From Peptococcaceae bacterium BRH_c4a (GTDB lineage Bacteria; Bacillota; Desulfotomaculia; Desulfotomaculales; Desulfocucumaceae): 53,475 nt of DNA. Where the stretch lies: assembly GCA_000961585.1 (NCBI GenBank), contig LADN01000010.1, forward strand, positions 1-53,475, written 5' to 3'. The notes under the pieces are model-generated. The model did not search any database and was not told the origin of the DNA. It saw only the letters and a program-made list of their open reading frames with translations. The translations under genes and the position numbers were made by a program. Shown one piece after another: positions 42,015 to 50,490 of this stretch (position 1 is its first letter; the number at the start of each line of letters is the position of its first letter).

Positions 42015-44393
42015 CTAATCCCTGTTCTTTAACACATCCACCAGATCCAGTTTTTTAACACCCCTTACGGCCACCAGGTGAGCCACCCAGATGAATAGCA
42101 GGCCTCCGGCGGTCGACAAAAAGTATGTCTGGGGGTAAATCACCAACGGCATGGTAAAAAGGTCGGTGCTTACCGCGCTGATATATCCCTGGGTCATCAG
42201 CCTGCCCAGGGGCAGTCCCAGGGCCACTCCCAGCAGTGACTGGAGCATGTTCTCCTTCATCAGAAGGCCGGAAACCTCCCGATTGGTGAAACCAAGAACC
42301 CTGAGTGAGGCCAGTTCCCTTTTGCGTTCAGAAAAACTGATCACCGAGGAATTGTAGACAATGGCAAATCCCATTACCATGGCGAACATAACCATAATGA
42401 GTATGGAATAAATCATGGCCTCCAGGTTCTTGTCGAAATTGGCCAGTTCCTTCTGGCGGCTGAGCACCGATGAGATGGCCGTCATATCGTCAAGCTTTTT
42501 CTCCACCACATGGAATGTGCCCGGATCCACCTTCAGCATGACCCCGGATACCAGACTTCTTTCCTGCAGAATACCGTTGGCCTGATCAATACTTACAAAA
42601 GATCCGCCACCCACCAATTGCTGGTTAACCCCCGCTATTTTCAGCGCCGCCCGCCGGGAAGGGCCGGTTCCCAAAAGGGTTTCCACCTCCACCGGGTCGC
42701 CTTCCCGGGCTCCCAGCTTTGCTGCCGTCCTTTCACTGATGAGCACTCCTTCTTCGGGCAATTGCAGGGGCCTCCCATTTTTATCCGTGATTTTTTTTAG
42801 TGTCGTGGTTACGTTCAGACCCTGAAGGGAGTCTTCCTGGGATTTACCGTTATAATGAACCCTGACGGGTATTTCAAAAATGGGTTCAGCCCTCAGAACC
42901 CCTTCAATACGGGAGATGTTTAAAAGCTCATGCTCCTTCAGTGGGGCCGAAAATCGAACAAGATAGTCGTACCCCTGATTTTCGAAAAATTGCTTTTTAA
43001 TCATATAATCAATAGTATCATTGGAGAAGAGAGACATCACCAGCATGCCCACTGAGAAGGTCACCCCCAGCAGTACCAATGTGAATCTGCCCCGGTTGCG
43101 AAAGGCGGTTCTCAGGCTCATCTTCCAGGTGGAATCCAGCCGCTTCCAAATCCATTCCCACCGTTCAAGGAAGATCCTTCCACCCTTTTTTGGCGGGTTC
43201 GGTCGCATGGAATCGGCCGGATTGATTTTGACCACTCCCCTTGAGGCTATCAGCCCGGTAGAAGCCCCCACCCCCAGGCTAAGGGCCGATCCGTATAATA
43301 CAGCCTGATAATTGATGCTGCCAATGGCCTGGGGCAGGTTGAATATTTCAGCATACATACCTGATATGGCCGAGGTCAGCCCCGCACCCAGGATGGTACC
43401 CATAATGCATCCCATAAGGGATGTGGCCACAGAGTAGCCGGTGTAGTGTAGGATGATGCTGCGGCTGCTGTAGCCCAGGGCCTTCAAGACACCGATCTCC
43501 AGACGCTTTCCTTTGATCATCCGGCCCAGCATAACCATCTGAATGGCGGCTGCTATGCCCAGGAAAATTACTGGCATAAAGCGTGATGAGGCCTTCAGGC
43601 CGTCCAGTTCTCCCTGCAGCACGGCGTGGCTAAGCTGCTTGCTGCGGGGGTAGCTGGCCAGGTTGCCATAGGGTTCCAGAATATGTTTCACACCGCTGGC
43701 CACCAGTTCTTCATTAAAGCCCGGCGCCACCTTTATAATCACCTGGTTTATCTGTCCGGGCAGGTTCATTATCTGCTGAGCCTGCTGGTGGGACATCATA
43801 ATCAGCCCAAATGTCCGGGGGTCCGGCATAAGAGTGGCCGCGTCTTTCATGGCGATGGTGAACTCGGGGCTGGTTCCGGTTCCAACCAAGGTAAGAGGCG
43901 CCTTCCTGCCGTCGGCCACAATGTAAACCAAATCGCCGAAGGACAGGCCGTTGGCGCTGGCAAACTTTAAATCAGTGAGAACCTCGACACCCCCTCCCTG
44001 GGGGTTATTTTCAAAAAACCTCCCTGACATTAACTGTATGCGGTTTACCTCGCCCTCCATGGGTACGGCATAACTGGTTATACGCGCGGTGGCCCGCTGG
44101 TCCCCCTCTTTAACCACCGGCATATCTTTTTGTATCCGCCCGGTGGCCACGGCCACCCCCGGAAGGGACTCCACCTGTTTAACGACCTGCTGGGGAGCCC
44201 TGACCACATGAAAGTAGTAGTCGGCGAAATTATTTTCCCTGTAAAACCGATCTTTGGAGGCGTTCAGGTTGAAATAACTGGTGGTCATGGACATGTACAC
44301 CGTTATTCCCACCGTCACCACCGCCGTCACCGCCAGGAACTGGCCCCTGGTGTTCCAGATGGTTCGCAGCATCTTTTTAACCAGGACATTCAT
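42015..44393 (-). CDS. FtsX/MacB-type ABC transporter permease (two FtsX domains)
   Basis: The protein has 792 residues. An N-terminal membrane helix (FLAVTAVVTVGITVYMSM, about 19-36) is followed by a large extracytoplasmic domain (about 50-260). A first FtsX domain (FMPVIFLGIAAAIQMVMLGRM and following helices), a second extracytoplasmic domain (about 470-650) and a second FtsX domain (ILIMVMFAMVMGFAIVYNSS, REVSGLLMKENMLQSLLGVALG) follow. Its start overlaps the ATPase stop by one base (TAATG). It moves a hydrophobic substrate or a drug/peptide; the cargo is unknown. Confidence 0.9.
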   Translation of the reverse strand: MNVLVKKMLRTIWNTRGQFLAVTAVVTVGITVYMSMTTSYFNLNASKDRFYRENNFADYYFHVVRAPQQVVKQVESLPGVAVATGRIQKDMPVVKEGDQRATARITSYAVPMEGEVNRIQLMSGRFFENNPQGGGVEVLTDLKFASANGLSFGDLVYIVADGRKAPLTLVGTGTSPEFTIAMKDAATLMPDPRTFGLIMMSHQQAQQIMNLPGQINQVIIKVAPGFNEELVASGVKHILEPYGNLASYPRSKQLSHAVLQGELDGLKASSRFMPVIFLGIAAAIQMVMLGRMIKGKRLEIGVLKALGYSSRSIILHYTGYSVATSLMGCIMGTILGAGLTSAISGMYAEIFNLPQAIGSINYQAVLYGSALSLGVGASTGLIASRGVVKINPADSMRPNPPKKGGRIFLERWEWIWKRLDSTWKMSLRTAFRNRGRFTLVLLGVTFSVGMLVMSLFSNDTIDYMIKKQFFENQGYDYLVRFSAPLKEHELLNISRIEGVLRAEPIFEIPVRVHYNGKSQEDSLQGLNVTTTLKKITDKNGRPLQLPEEGVLISERTAAKLGAREGDPVEVETLLGTGPSRRAALKIAGVNQQLVGGGSFVSIDQANGILQERSLVSGVMLKVDPGTFHVVEKKLDDMTAISSVLSRQKELANFDKNLEAMIYSILIMVMFAMVMGFAIVYNSSVISFSERKRELASLRVLGFTNREVSGLLMKENMLQSLLGVALGLPLGRLMTQGYISAVSTDLFTMPLVIYPQTYFLSTAGGLLFIWVAHLVAVRGVKKLDLVDVLKNRD

Positions 44394-45103
44394 TACCAGT
44401 CGATCCTTTCCGGGGACACCGGGGTTTTATTTTGAATAATCTCCACGATACTCCCGCTTCTCATGCGAACAATGCGGTGGGCCATGGACCCAATGCCGGT
44501 ATTGTGGGTGACTATCACCACTGTGCTGCCCCGGTCCCGGTTGATTCTGGCCAAAAGCCCCAGTATAAGTTTTCCCGTCTGATAATCCAGGGCCCCGGTG
44601 GGCTCATCGCAAAGCAGTAGGCGTGGGTTTTTTGCCGCAGCCCGGGCGATGGACACCCTCTGCTGCTCTCCGCCGCTCAACTGGGAGGGAAAGTGATCCA
44701 TCCTGTCCTCCAAGCCCATTTCTTTTAATACACCGGCGGCCGGAAGGGGGTTTTCCACCAGTCCTGAGGCCAATTCAACATTTTCCCTGGCTGTCAGGTC
44801 GGGCATAAGATTGTAAAACTGAAACACAAAGCCCACCTCGTTTCGCCGGTAGCGGGTGAGCCTTTCTTCACCGGCTGCGCTCAGGTCTTCCCGCTCAAGA
44901 AATACGTGGCCTCCGGAGGGCAGGTCCATACCCCCCATGATGTTCAGCAGGGTGCTTTTGCCCGATCCGCTGGGACCAAGTATCACCAGGATTTCACCGG
45001 AATAAATGTCCAGGGAGGTTTCTCTGAGGGCCTCAACCTTTACATCACCCATGGTGTAAGTTCTGGTTGCTCCATCCAGTTTCATTAAAATGTTTTCTGC
45101 CAT
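44393..45103 (-). CDS. LolD/MacB-type ABC transporter ATP-binding protein
   Basis: About 236 residues. Walker A is GPSGSGKST, the signature [14 protein letters not shown], Walker [13 protein letters not shown] and the H-loop VTHN, all intact. [20 protein letters not shown] is the Q-loop segment typical of the MacB/LolD group. Upstream in-frame ATG codons exist at 45118 and 45172, but GAGGG lies 8 bases before the ATG at 45103 and the family's usual length fits. It energises the FtsX permease that follows. Confidence 0.92.
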   Translation of the reverse strand: MAENILMKLDGATRTYTMGDVKVEALRETSLDIYSGEILVILGPSGSGKSTLLNIMGGMDLPSGGHVFLEREDLSAAGEERLTRYRRNEVGFVFQFYNLMPDLTARENVELASGLVENPLPAAGVLKEMGLEDRMDHFPSQLSGGEQQRVSIARAAAKNPRLLLCDEPTGALDYQTGKLILGLLARINRDRGSTVVIVTHNTGIGSMAHRIVRMRSGSIVEIIQNKTPVSPERIDW

Positions 45104-45122
45104 TTTTTGGTCCCTCATGGGC

Positions 45123-45602
45123 TTAATTTTCCTGTATTTCTCCCTTTTTCCATCTTTCGTACTGTTCCTCAATATCCGAAAGGTACCAGATCATAAAATT
45201 AAAATAGTCCTTCATCTCTCTTAGGTTTTCCTGGGCGGCCTTGTTGTCCGCCGGCAAAAACCCCAGGCACTGATCAATCACCTTGTTCCACGCAGTTATC
45301 ATATTGATCTGATCCGACATTGAACCGATCCAGGTCTGTATATTGGCCTGGTAGCAGTCCTTGCGATTACCCGGTATGATTACCTTTTCAAACAAATAGA
45401 TGACCAGTCCCTGGCGAACTGTCAGGGAAGCGGTGGCTTTGCTGAAAAGAAGATCTTTGGCAATCTGATCCAGGGTTCTGGGACTGTCGGCCAGAAGGAG
45501 GTATCCGAAAATACGGCCCAGGGTTCTGGACCCGCCGGATTTTTCCATTAAAAGCCCCATATCTTCAATAAACTTGGATTCCTCAATATTTATAGCAACC
45601 AC
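45123..45602 (-). CDS. GbsR/MarR-family transcriptional regulator
   Basis: The protein has 159 residues. FIEDMGLLMEKSGGSRTLGR and IFGYLLLADSPRTLDQIAKD, followed by LLFSKATASLTVRQ, form the winged helix of the GbsR group; the C-terminal half is helical. The start is a GTG at 45602 directly after GAGGGG. It heads the efflux operon (spacing 19 bases to the ATPase gene) and very likely represses it through the palindrome in its promoter. Confidence 0.85.
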   Translation of the reverse strand: MVAINIEESKFIEDMGLLMEKSGGSRTLGRIFGYLLLADSPRTLDQIAKDLLFSKATASLTVRQGLVIYLFEKVIIPGNRKDCYQANIQTWIGSMSDQINMITAWNKVIDQCLGFLPADNKAAQENLREMKDYFNFMIWYLSDIEEQYERWKKGEIQEN

Positions 45603-45613
45603 CCCCCTCTTAT

Positions 45614-45642
45614 ATAATATTATTTAATTTGTTTAATTGCAA
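45614..45642 (-). promoter_or_regulatory. Promoter of the GbsR-efflux operon
   Basis: On the minus strand TTGCAA (45637-45642) and TATTAT (45614-45619) are exactly 17 bases apart, 12 bases before the GTG start at 45602. The -35 lies at the centre of the palindrome below. Confidence 0.65.
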
Positions 45643-45654
45643 TTAAACAAATTA
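45625..45654. promoter_or_regulatory. 30-bp perfect palindrome, likely GbsR-type operator
   Basis: TAATTTGTTTAATTG is followed at once by its exact reverse complement. The palindrome has no spacer and its axis falls at 45639/45640, covering the -35 element of the operon promoter. Binding there would block RNA polymerase, consistent with autorepression by the adjacent regulator. Confidence 0.75.
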
Positions 45655-45785
45655 GCAGTTAATAAGTTTTGTAATTACTGCCACCAGTATTATTTTATAG
45701 AATAGACAGAGGATCTTTAAGTTGCAAAACAAACAATATATAATATTTAAGTGCTATAATTGTCATCGCGGGAGGTATGGTGCCG

Positions 45786-46481
45786 ATGTGGGAATGTGAT
45801 CAGTGGAAAAAGTGGAGGCTGGTGGCCAAGTTGGACCCGGATAAAGCACTGCCTCCCCAGGCTCTGGAAATAATCAGGGACAAAAACATTGACGCCGTTA
45901 TGGTGGGGGGCAGCCAGGGGATAAACTATGTCAATACCCAAAAGCTGGTGCAATTGATTCGTGAGTCCGGATTCACCGGCCCCCTGGTTCAGGAGATTTC
46001 AGCCGAGGATGCCGTGATAACCGGAGTGGACGCCCATTTCATTCCGCTGGCGCTCAACTCCGGGGATGTGCACTGGCTAACCGGCGCACATCTGGGGGCC
46101 ATCAAAAGATATGGGGAATTAATCAGGTGGGATAAGATACTGGCGGAGGGTTATCTGATCTGCAACGGCAGTTCCGCCGCAGGACAGATCACCGGCGCCA
46201 GGGAGGTCACCATTGAGGACGCAGTGGCATACGCCATCCTGGCCAGGGAAATTTTCCGCATTCCACTTTTGTATATAGAATACAGCGGTGTCTTTGGTGA
46301 CCTGGAGTTAATCAGGGCGGTTTCAGCGGCCAGTAAAAATATGCGCCTTTTTTACGGGGGAGGCGTAAAAACCCCTGATCAATTGAACAAGGTGGCCTCG
46401 CTGGTGGATACCGTGGTCATAGGAAATATATTTTATGAAAACCCGGCCCAGGCGGCCGAGCTGATAAAATCATACCGTTGA
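45786..46481 (+). CDS. pcrB: Heptaprenylglyceryl phosphate synthase (PcrB family)
   Basis: About 231 residues. WRLVAKLDPDKALPPQALEI (about 9-28), AVMVGGSQGIN, IPLALNSGDVHWLTGAH, EGYLICNGSSAA, YIEYSGVFGD and LFYGGGVKTPDQ are the phosphate- and prenyl-binding segments of the family. It joins sn-glycerol-1-phosphate to a polyprenyl diphosphate, giving archaeal-type ether lipids in bacteria. ATG codons at 45777 and 45786 are possible; the second has GGGAGG at 10 bases. It is monocistronic with its own terminator. Confidence 0.88.
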   Translation: MWECDQWKKWRLVAKLDPDKALPPQALEIIRDKNIDAVMVGGSQGINYVNTQKLVQLIRESGFTGPLVQEISAEDAVITGVDAHFIPLALNSGDVHWLTGAHLGAIKRYGELIRWDKILAEGYLICNGSSAAGQITGAREVTIEDAVAYAILAREIFRIPLLYIEYSGVFGDLELIRAVSAASKNMRLFYGGGVKTPDQLNKVASLVDTVVIGNIFYENPAQAAELIKSYR

Positions 46482-46560
46482 GCCATCTTTGCGGTAAAAA
46501 GACAGAGAAATTTTAATCTGTATTATATACTTTTAACCAGCCAGGGAATGCCAGAAACAC

Positions 46561-46594
46561 AAAGGCTGCCGACATCAATGTTGCGGCAGCCTTT
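46561..46594. terminator. Bidirectional terminator between pcrB and the CODH operon
   Basis: AAAGGCTGCCG and GCGGCAGCCTTT form an 11-bp stem around a loop. It is A-rich on one side and T-rich on the other, and lies just before the convergent 3' end of the flavoprotein gene. Confidence 0.8.
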
Positions 46595-46599
46595 GATGA

Positions 46600-47880
46600 T
46601 CATATTGCGCTGAAGCCTCTTACCGCTTTGCGAAGGAAATTTCCGTAGCCGAAACCCTCTTCCATGAACCGATCCCCTATCTGGGAAATATCCGTTCTAT
46701 TCCGGATGAGGGCGCTGAAAACTCCGGCGTTGGCGATATCCCCCACCAGTACGGCACCCTTTAGGATATTGTCCTTGAACACCAGCTTTTTGTAAGTGTT
46801 GTTTTCCGGGCGGTAATGGGAAAGCACCTGGTAGCCGTCGGCATTGACCTGGGTGAGGCCCACTGCTATGGCGGGAACTTCCCTGAATTCCACTGTGTTT
46901 TGCATTCCGATAAGGCCTCCGTACTTTCTTTCCCGTCCGGCCATGTTGCAGCCGGCGTATCTTCCCTGGACCATGGCGTTGGGCCAGATGGGGGTTACCG
47001 ATTGGAGACCGGTTACTATGTCGACTGTTTCGGCCACATCCCCGGCGGCGTAAATATCCGGCAGGCTGGTTTGCATGTACTTATTTACCACAATTCCGCG
47101 GTTAACCTTTATGCCGGTGTTTTTGACAATGTCTGTGTTGGGGCGGGCCCCGGTGGCCACCACCACCAGCTCACACTTCAGCCTGCCGCCGTCTTCCAGA
47201 AGGACTCCTTTACCCTTTTTGCCGAACAGCCTTTCCCAGATGGTTGGCCCTGCTATTCCCCGGATTCCGGTATTCAAAACAATCCGTATGCCTTCGTTTT
47301 CCATATCTTTCTTCAGCACATGGGAGGCAATGGCGTCAAACTGCTGAGGCACTATCTGCGGGGCCTTTTCCACCACCGTTACTTCCAGGCCCCTGCGGTA
47401 CAGGGCGTAAGCCGCTTCCAGCCCAACCAGGCCGGCTCCCACCACCACGGCCCTGCGGGCGGACTCAGCGGCCTTTAAAATATTTCTGGCGTCCGCCAGG
47501 GTTCTCAGCCCGAATACTCCTGGAGAATCCATGCCCTCTAGGGGAGGGAAGGTGGTGATGCTTCCGGTGGCGATTAAAAGCCTGTTGTAGGGGACAGTTT
47601 CGCCGTTTTCCAGCACCACATGCCTGGTTTCGGTGTTGATGCCCATGGCTTTTTTCCCCAGAATGGCCTCGATATTATGATCCTGGTAGAAATCCCGGCT
47701 CCTTATTCTCAGCCGGTCTTCCCCTATATCCCCGGCCAGGAAATCAGGCAGCAGACAGCGGGAATAGGCCGGGTGCTTTTCGTCGGAAATAATGGTTACA
47801 GAGCAATTGGGATTTAGCCTACGGATGGTTTCGGCGGCTGAAATACCAGCGGCGCTGTTGCCTATAATTACGTACCTCAT
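46600..47880 (-). CDS. FAD/NAD(P)-dependent oxidoreductase of the CODH operon
   Basis: The protein has 426 residues. It has an FAD-binding start YVIIGNSAAGISAAETIRRL, an ATGSITTFPPLEG loop, a second Rossmann motif AVVVGAGLVGLEAAYALYRR, and the FAD segment LPDIYAAGDVAETVD (about 280-294). There is no redox CxxxxC disulfide. It is the third gene behind cooS and cooF, the well known CODH-CooF-FNOR arrangement, and likely transfers electrons from CO oxidation via the ferredoxin to NAD(P)+. GGAGG precedes the ATG. Confidence 0.88.
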   Translation of the reverse strand: MRYVIIGNSAAGISAAETIRRLNPNCSVTIISDEKHPAYSRCLLPDFLAGDIGEDRLRIRSRDFYQDHNIEAILGKKAMGINTETRHVVLENGETVPYNRLLIATGSITTFPPLEGMDSPGVFGLRTLADARNILKAAESARRAVVVGAGLVGLEAAYALYRRGLEVTVVEKAPQIVPQQFDAIASHVLKKDMENEGIRIVLNTGIRGIAGPTIWERLFGKKGKGVLLEDGGRLKCELVVVATGARPNTDIVKNTGIKVNRGIVVNKYMQTSLPDIYAAGDVAETVDIVTGLQSVTPIWPNAMVQGRYAGCNMAGRERKYGGLIGMQNTVEFREVPAIAVGLTQVNADGYQVLSHYRPENNTYKKLVFKDNILKGAVLVGDIANAGVFSALIRNRTDISQIGDRFMEEGFGYGNFLRKAVRGFSAI

Positions 47881-47905
47881 GGGGCGCCTCCTTTCCCGAA
47901 AAAGA

Positions 47906-48406
47906 TTAACCGGTTTTTGCCGGGATCTTCATATACTGGCTGATCTGCCTGGACTCCCCTGCTTTTTCAAGGTCTTCAAGGACAAGGGCTCCGTTGTGGC
48001 AGGCTTCCACACAGGCCGGGCCCCCTTTGCGGCCCTTGCAGCCGTCACACTTAACCGCAGTCCGGGGAACCTCCCGGCCCTGGCTGATAACTCCGTATGG
48101 GCAGGCCATAATGCACATCCAGCAGCCCACGCAGCTCTGTTCATTACCCTCGTTGCTGACAATGCCTGTGGCCGGATCTTTGCGCATGGCCCCGGACATG
48201 CAGGCGTCCACACAGGCCGGCTCTTCGCAGTGGCCGCATTTTACCGGGACAGGGAAACCGTCAACGGCAATTATTTTAATCCTGGACTGAACTTTTTCCA
48301 GCATGGCGCCAATTATGTCCCCGGAGCTGGAATGGGCCGCCGCGCATGCCAGGGTGCAGGTAAGGCAGCCGTTACAGCGCTCGGGATAAATAACAAAGCC
48401 TTTCAT
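47906..48406 (-). CDS. cooF: CooF-like four-cluster ferredoxin
   Basis: The protein has 166 residues with four cysteine sets: CNGCLTCTLAC near the N-terminus, CGHCEEPACVDAC (about 57-69), CVGCWMCIMACPYG (about 92-105) and CDGC with a later CVEAC (about 119-135). They can hold four [4Fe-4S] clusters. It carries electrons from CO dehydrogenase to the flavoprotein. GGAGG lies 7 bases before the ATG. Confidence 0.92.
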   Translation of the reverse strand: MKGFVIYPERCNGCLTCTLACAAAHSSSGDIIGAMLEKVQSRIKIIAVDGFPVPVKCGHCEEPACVDACMSGAMRKDPATGIVSNEGNEQSCVGCWMCIMACPYGVISQGREVPRTAVKCDGCKGRKGGPACVEACHNGALVLEDLEKAGESRQISQYMKIPAKTG

Positions 48407-48438
48407 CGGTAAAACCTCCGTTCCTGGTCTTTTTTCGG

Positions 48439-48473
48439 GGAGCCCGTGTAACCATTGAGGCTGCGCGGGCTCC
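48439..48473. other. Stem-loop between cooS and cooF
   Basis: GGAGCCCG (48439-48446) and CGGGCTCC (48466-48473) form an exact 8-bp stem in the 87-base gap. No T run follows on the minus strand, so it may stabilise the cooS 3' end rather than terminate. Confidence 0.5.
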
Positions 48474-48493
48474 TCCCTTTCGATTCAGCAGGG

Positions 48494-50377
48494 CTATATA
48501 CCCAGGGCCTTTCTCTTGGATACAATATGGCTTTCAATTATTACGGCGGCTTTGACCGGATCCTGTTCCACCATAACCTTGCCTCCTGTAAGGGACTCCA
48601 CGTCTTCGGTAAGAATCCTGGTTACCAGGGGGCTGCCGGTTACCGGAGGCACAGGGCCAAGGTGTGTCAGCAGGCCGAAGGCCACTGCGAATATACCGTC
48701 AGCCACCGCCTTTTGCTCCAGGTACTCGGGGGCCGAGACAGCCACCGGAAGCTGGCTGGGGTCAACACCAAGAATATTGGCAATGGCGGTCACCACAACC
48801 CCGATGCGCCCGATATCCACGCAGGATCCGAAGTTCAGGCAGGGAGGTATCCCCAGTGCCCTGCAAACTCCCTTCAGACCTTCACCGGCCAGCTCAGCGG
48901 CCTCGGGGGTCATCAGGGATTCAATCTGGGCCGCGCTGCTCATGCACCCGGCGTTGATGACCAGTATATCCTTTTTGATAAGCTCCTTCATGAGGCTTAC
49001 GCCTATGCTGTCATGGCCGTTACGGTTGTTGGTGCAGCCCACCACGGCCACTATGCCCTTGATGGCCCCGCTCTTGACGGCATCCAGCAGCGGATCCAGG
49101 CTTCCGCCCAGGGCTCCCAGTATGGATTCCACTCCGAACCCTGTGATCACTTTGGATTTGTTTTTCGGAATGAAAATATTGTTGCCGCGCTTTTTATAGG
49201 CCTCAATAGCCATTTTCACCAGTTCCACAGCCTGTTCGGCCGCTTTTTCGGGCTGGTAGTCAACGCAGTCTTCCACTCCGGCCATACGCAGTATGCGGTC
49301 CACCGACACCAGTTTGGTGTGGAATTTGTCGGCCACTTCCTTCAGGCCGGGTATTGAGCAGTTCATGTCCATCATTACCAGGTCGATGGCGCCGGTGGCC
49401 ACGGTATACTCCTGGTGCAGCCAGTTCCCGGTCTGGGATTTAAAACCCTGGGCCGTGGTTGTTTGCCTTTGCATCAGCTCCTGCCCGGTGCACATGGAGC
49501 CGTGCACGTCGATTCCAGTGGCCCCGGCCTCTTTGGCCAGTTTCAGCATTTCTTCGGACTGAACAGCCTGCAGAACGGCAGTGGCCATCAGGGGTACGTG
49601 GCCGTGGGCCAGTATATTGACACTGCCGGGGTCAACGGCTCCCAGGTCGGCCTCGGTGGCGCTCAGCTGTGGTGAACCCAGCAGTATGTCCTGCATGGTG
49701 ACTGTGCCCACCAGTCCCATATAGCCGGTGGCTATGGAGAGCCGCAGGGCGGTTAACAAAAGGTCCACCGGGTCGGTGTTGATATTGCTCATGGTCTTGG
49801 TTAAAGCATCCCTTATTTCTGAGTGAACGCCTCCGGGAATAATGCCCAGCTTACCCCAGGCTTCCTTCCGGCTTTCCGGAGCGAAGGCCTGCAGCAGCGC
49901 CAGGGGCTCCCGACCGCTTTTACGCAGTTCGTTCAGCACGGCATCGGCCAGTTCACCCGCCAGTTGATTGGTTTCCTTGCTGTTATCCAGTCCCAGTGCC
50001 CCCGCAACATCTCTAAGTTTGGCCTCATCGCTAATTTTAAAAGGAGTTTTCCCCAAGGCGGTTGCCTTTATGGTTTCGGCCACCTCTTCCAGGTGGTGGG
50101 AGTAGGCCGCCGCCCCGTGGGCAGCCAGTCTGACCAGATTCCGGGCCACGATGGTATCGGCGGTGGCGCCGCAAATGGCCCTGGGGGCCTTGGGAGTGAT
50201 CCTGCAGGGACCGTGGCTGCACAGCTGGCAGCAAACACCCTGCATACCAAAACCGCACTGGGGCTGCTGGTCCTGATAGCGGTCAAAAATGGTGGTGATG
50301 TTCATTTCTTTGGTCCTGGCGTACATCTGGTTTGTGGACTGGTGACAGGAAACGTTGCAGCTGGAGCAGTTGGACAT
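48494..50377 (-). CDS. cooS: Anaerobic carbon monoxide dehydrogenase, catalytic subunit
   Basis: About 627 residues. D-cluster cysteines C41 and C49 (CGFGMQGVC) and B-cluster cysteines C50, C53, C58 and C69 are present. For the Ni-Fe C-cluster I see DVHGSMCTG (His), MMDMNCSIPG, VEDCVDYQ, VAVVGCTNNRNGHD, VINAGCMSSA and NFGSCVDIGR, so all ligand positions look occupied. It oxidises CO to CO2 in the cytosol. An extra CSSCNVSCH motif at residues 4-12 precedes the usual start. The ATG at 50377 is fixed by GGAGGG 8 bases upstream. No acsB is seen, and with cooF and the flavoprotein it points to NAD(P)H generation or redox balance. Confidence 0.95.
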   Translation of the reverse strand: MSNCSSCNVSCHQSTNQMYARTKEMNITTIFDRYQDQQPQCGFGMQGVCCQLCSHGPCRITPKAPRAICGATADTIVARNLVRLAAHGAAAYSHHLEEVAETIKATALGKTPFKISDEAKLRDVAGALGLDNSKETNQLAGELADAVLNELRKSGREPLALLQAFAPESRKEAWGKLGIIPGGVHSEIRDALTKTMSNINTDPVDLLLTALRLSIATGYMGLVGTVTMQDILLGSPQLSATEADLGAVDPGSVNILAHGHVPLMATAVLQAVQSEEMLKLAKEAGATGIDVHGSMCTGQELMQRQTTTAQGFKSQTGNWLHQEYTVATGAIDLVMMDMNCSIPGLKEVADKFHTKLVSVDRILRMAGVEDCVDYQPEKAAEQAVELVKMAIEAYKKRGNNIFIPKNKSKVITGFGVESILGALGGSLDPLLDAVKSGAIKGIVAVVGCTNNRNGHDSIGVSLMKELIKKDILVINAGCMSSAAQIESLMTPEAAELAGEGLKGVCRALGIPPCLNFGSCVDIGRIGVVVTAIANILGVDPSQLPVAVSAPEYLEQKAVADGIFAVAFGLLTHLGPVPPVTGSPLVTRILTEDVESLTGGKVMVEQDPVKAAVIIESHIVSKRKALGI

Positions 50378-50465
50378 TTTATAGACCCTCCTCAATTTTT
50401 ATTTGGACATTCTCAGTTTATCGGAATTGCAATCCCCGGGGTTATGAGGCTCACAACAGAAACTA

Positions 50466-50481
50466 TATGATATATATCACA
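50466..50481 (-). promoter_or_regulatory. CRP/FNR/CooA-like binding site upstream of cooS
   Basis: On the minus strand the site reads TGTGATATATATCATA, i.e. TGTGA-N6-TCATA against TGTGA-N6-TCACA. It is centred about 96 bases before the cooS ATG. A CO-sensing CooA or another CRP-type regulator would fit. No regulator gene is in the window. Confidence 0.55.
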
Positions 50482-50490
50482 GTGGAAAAT

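Noticed and set aside
48455-49357. Open frame of 300 codons opposite cooS
   Set aside because: Antisense to the catalytic subunit of CODH with complete metal-binding motifs; a shadow frame.
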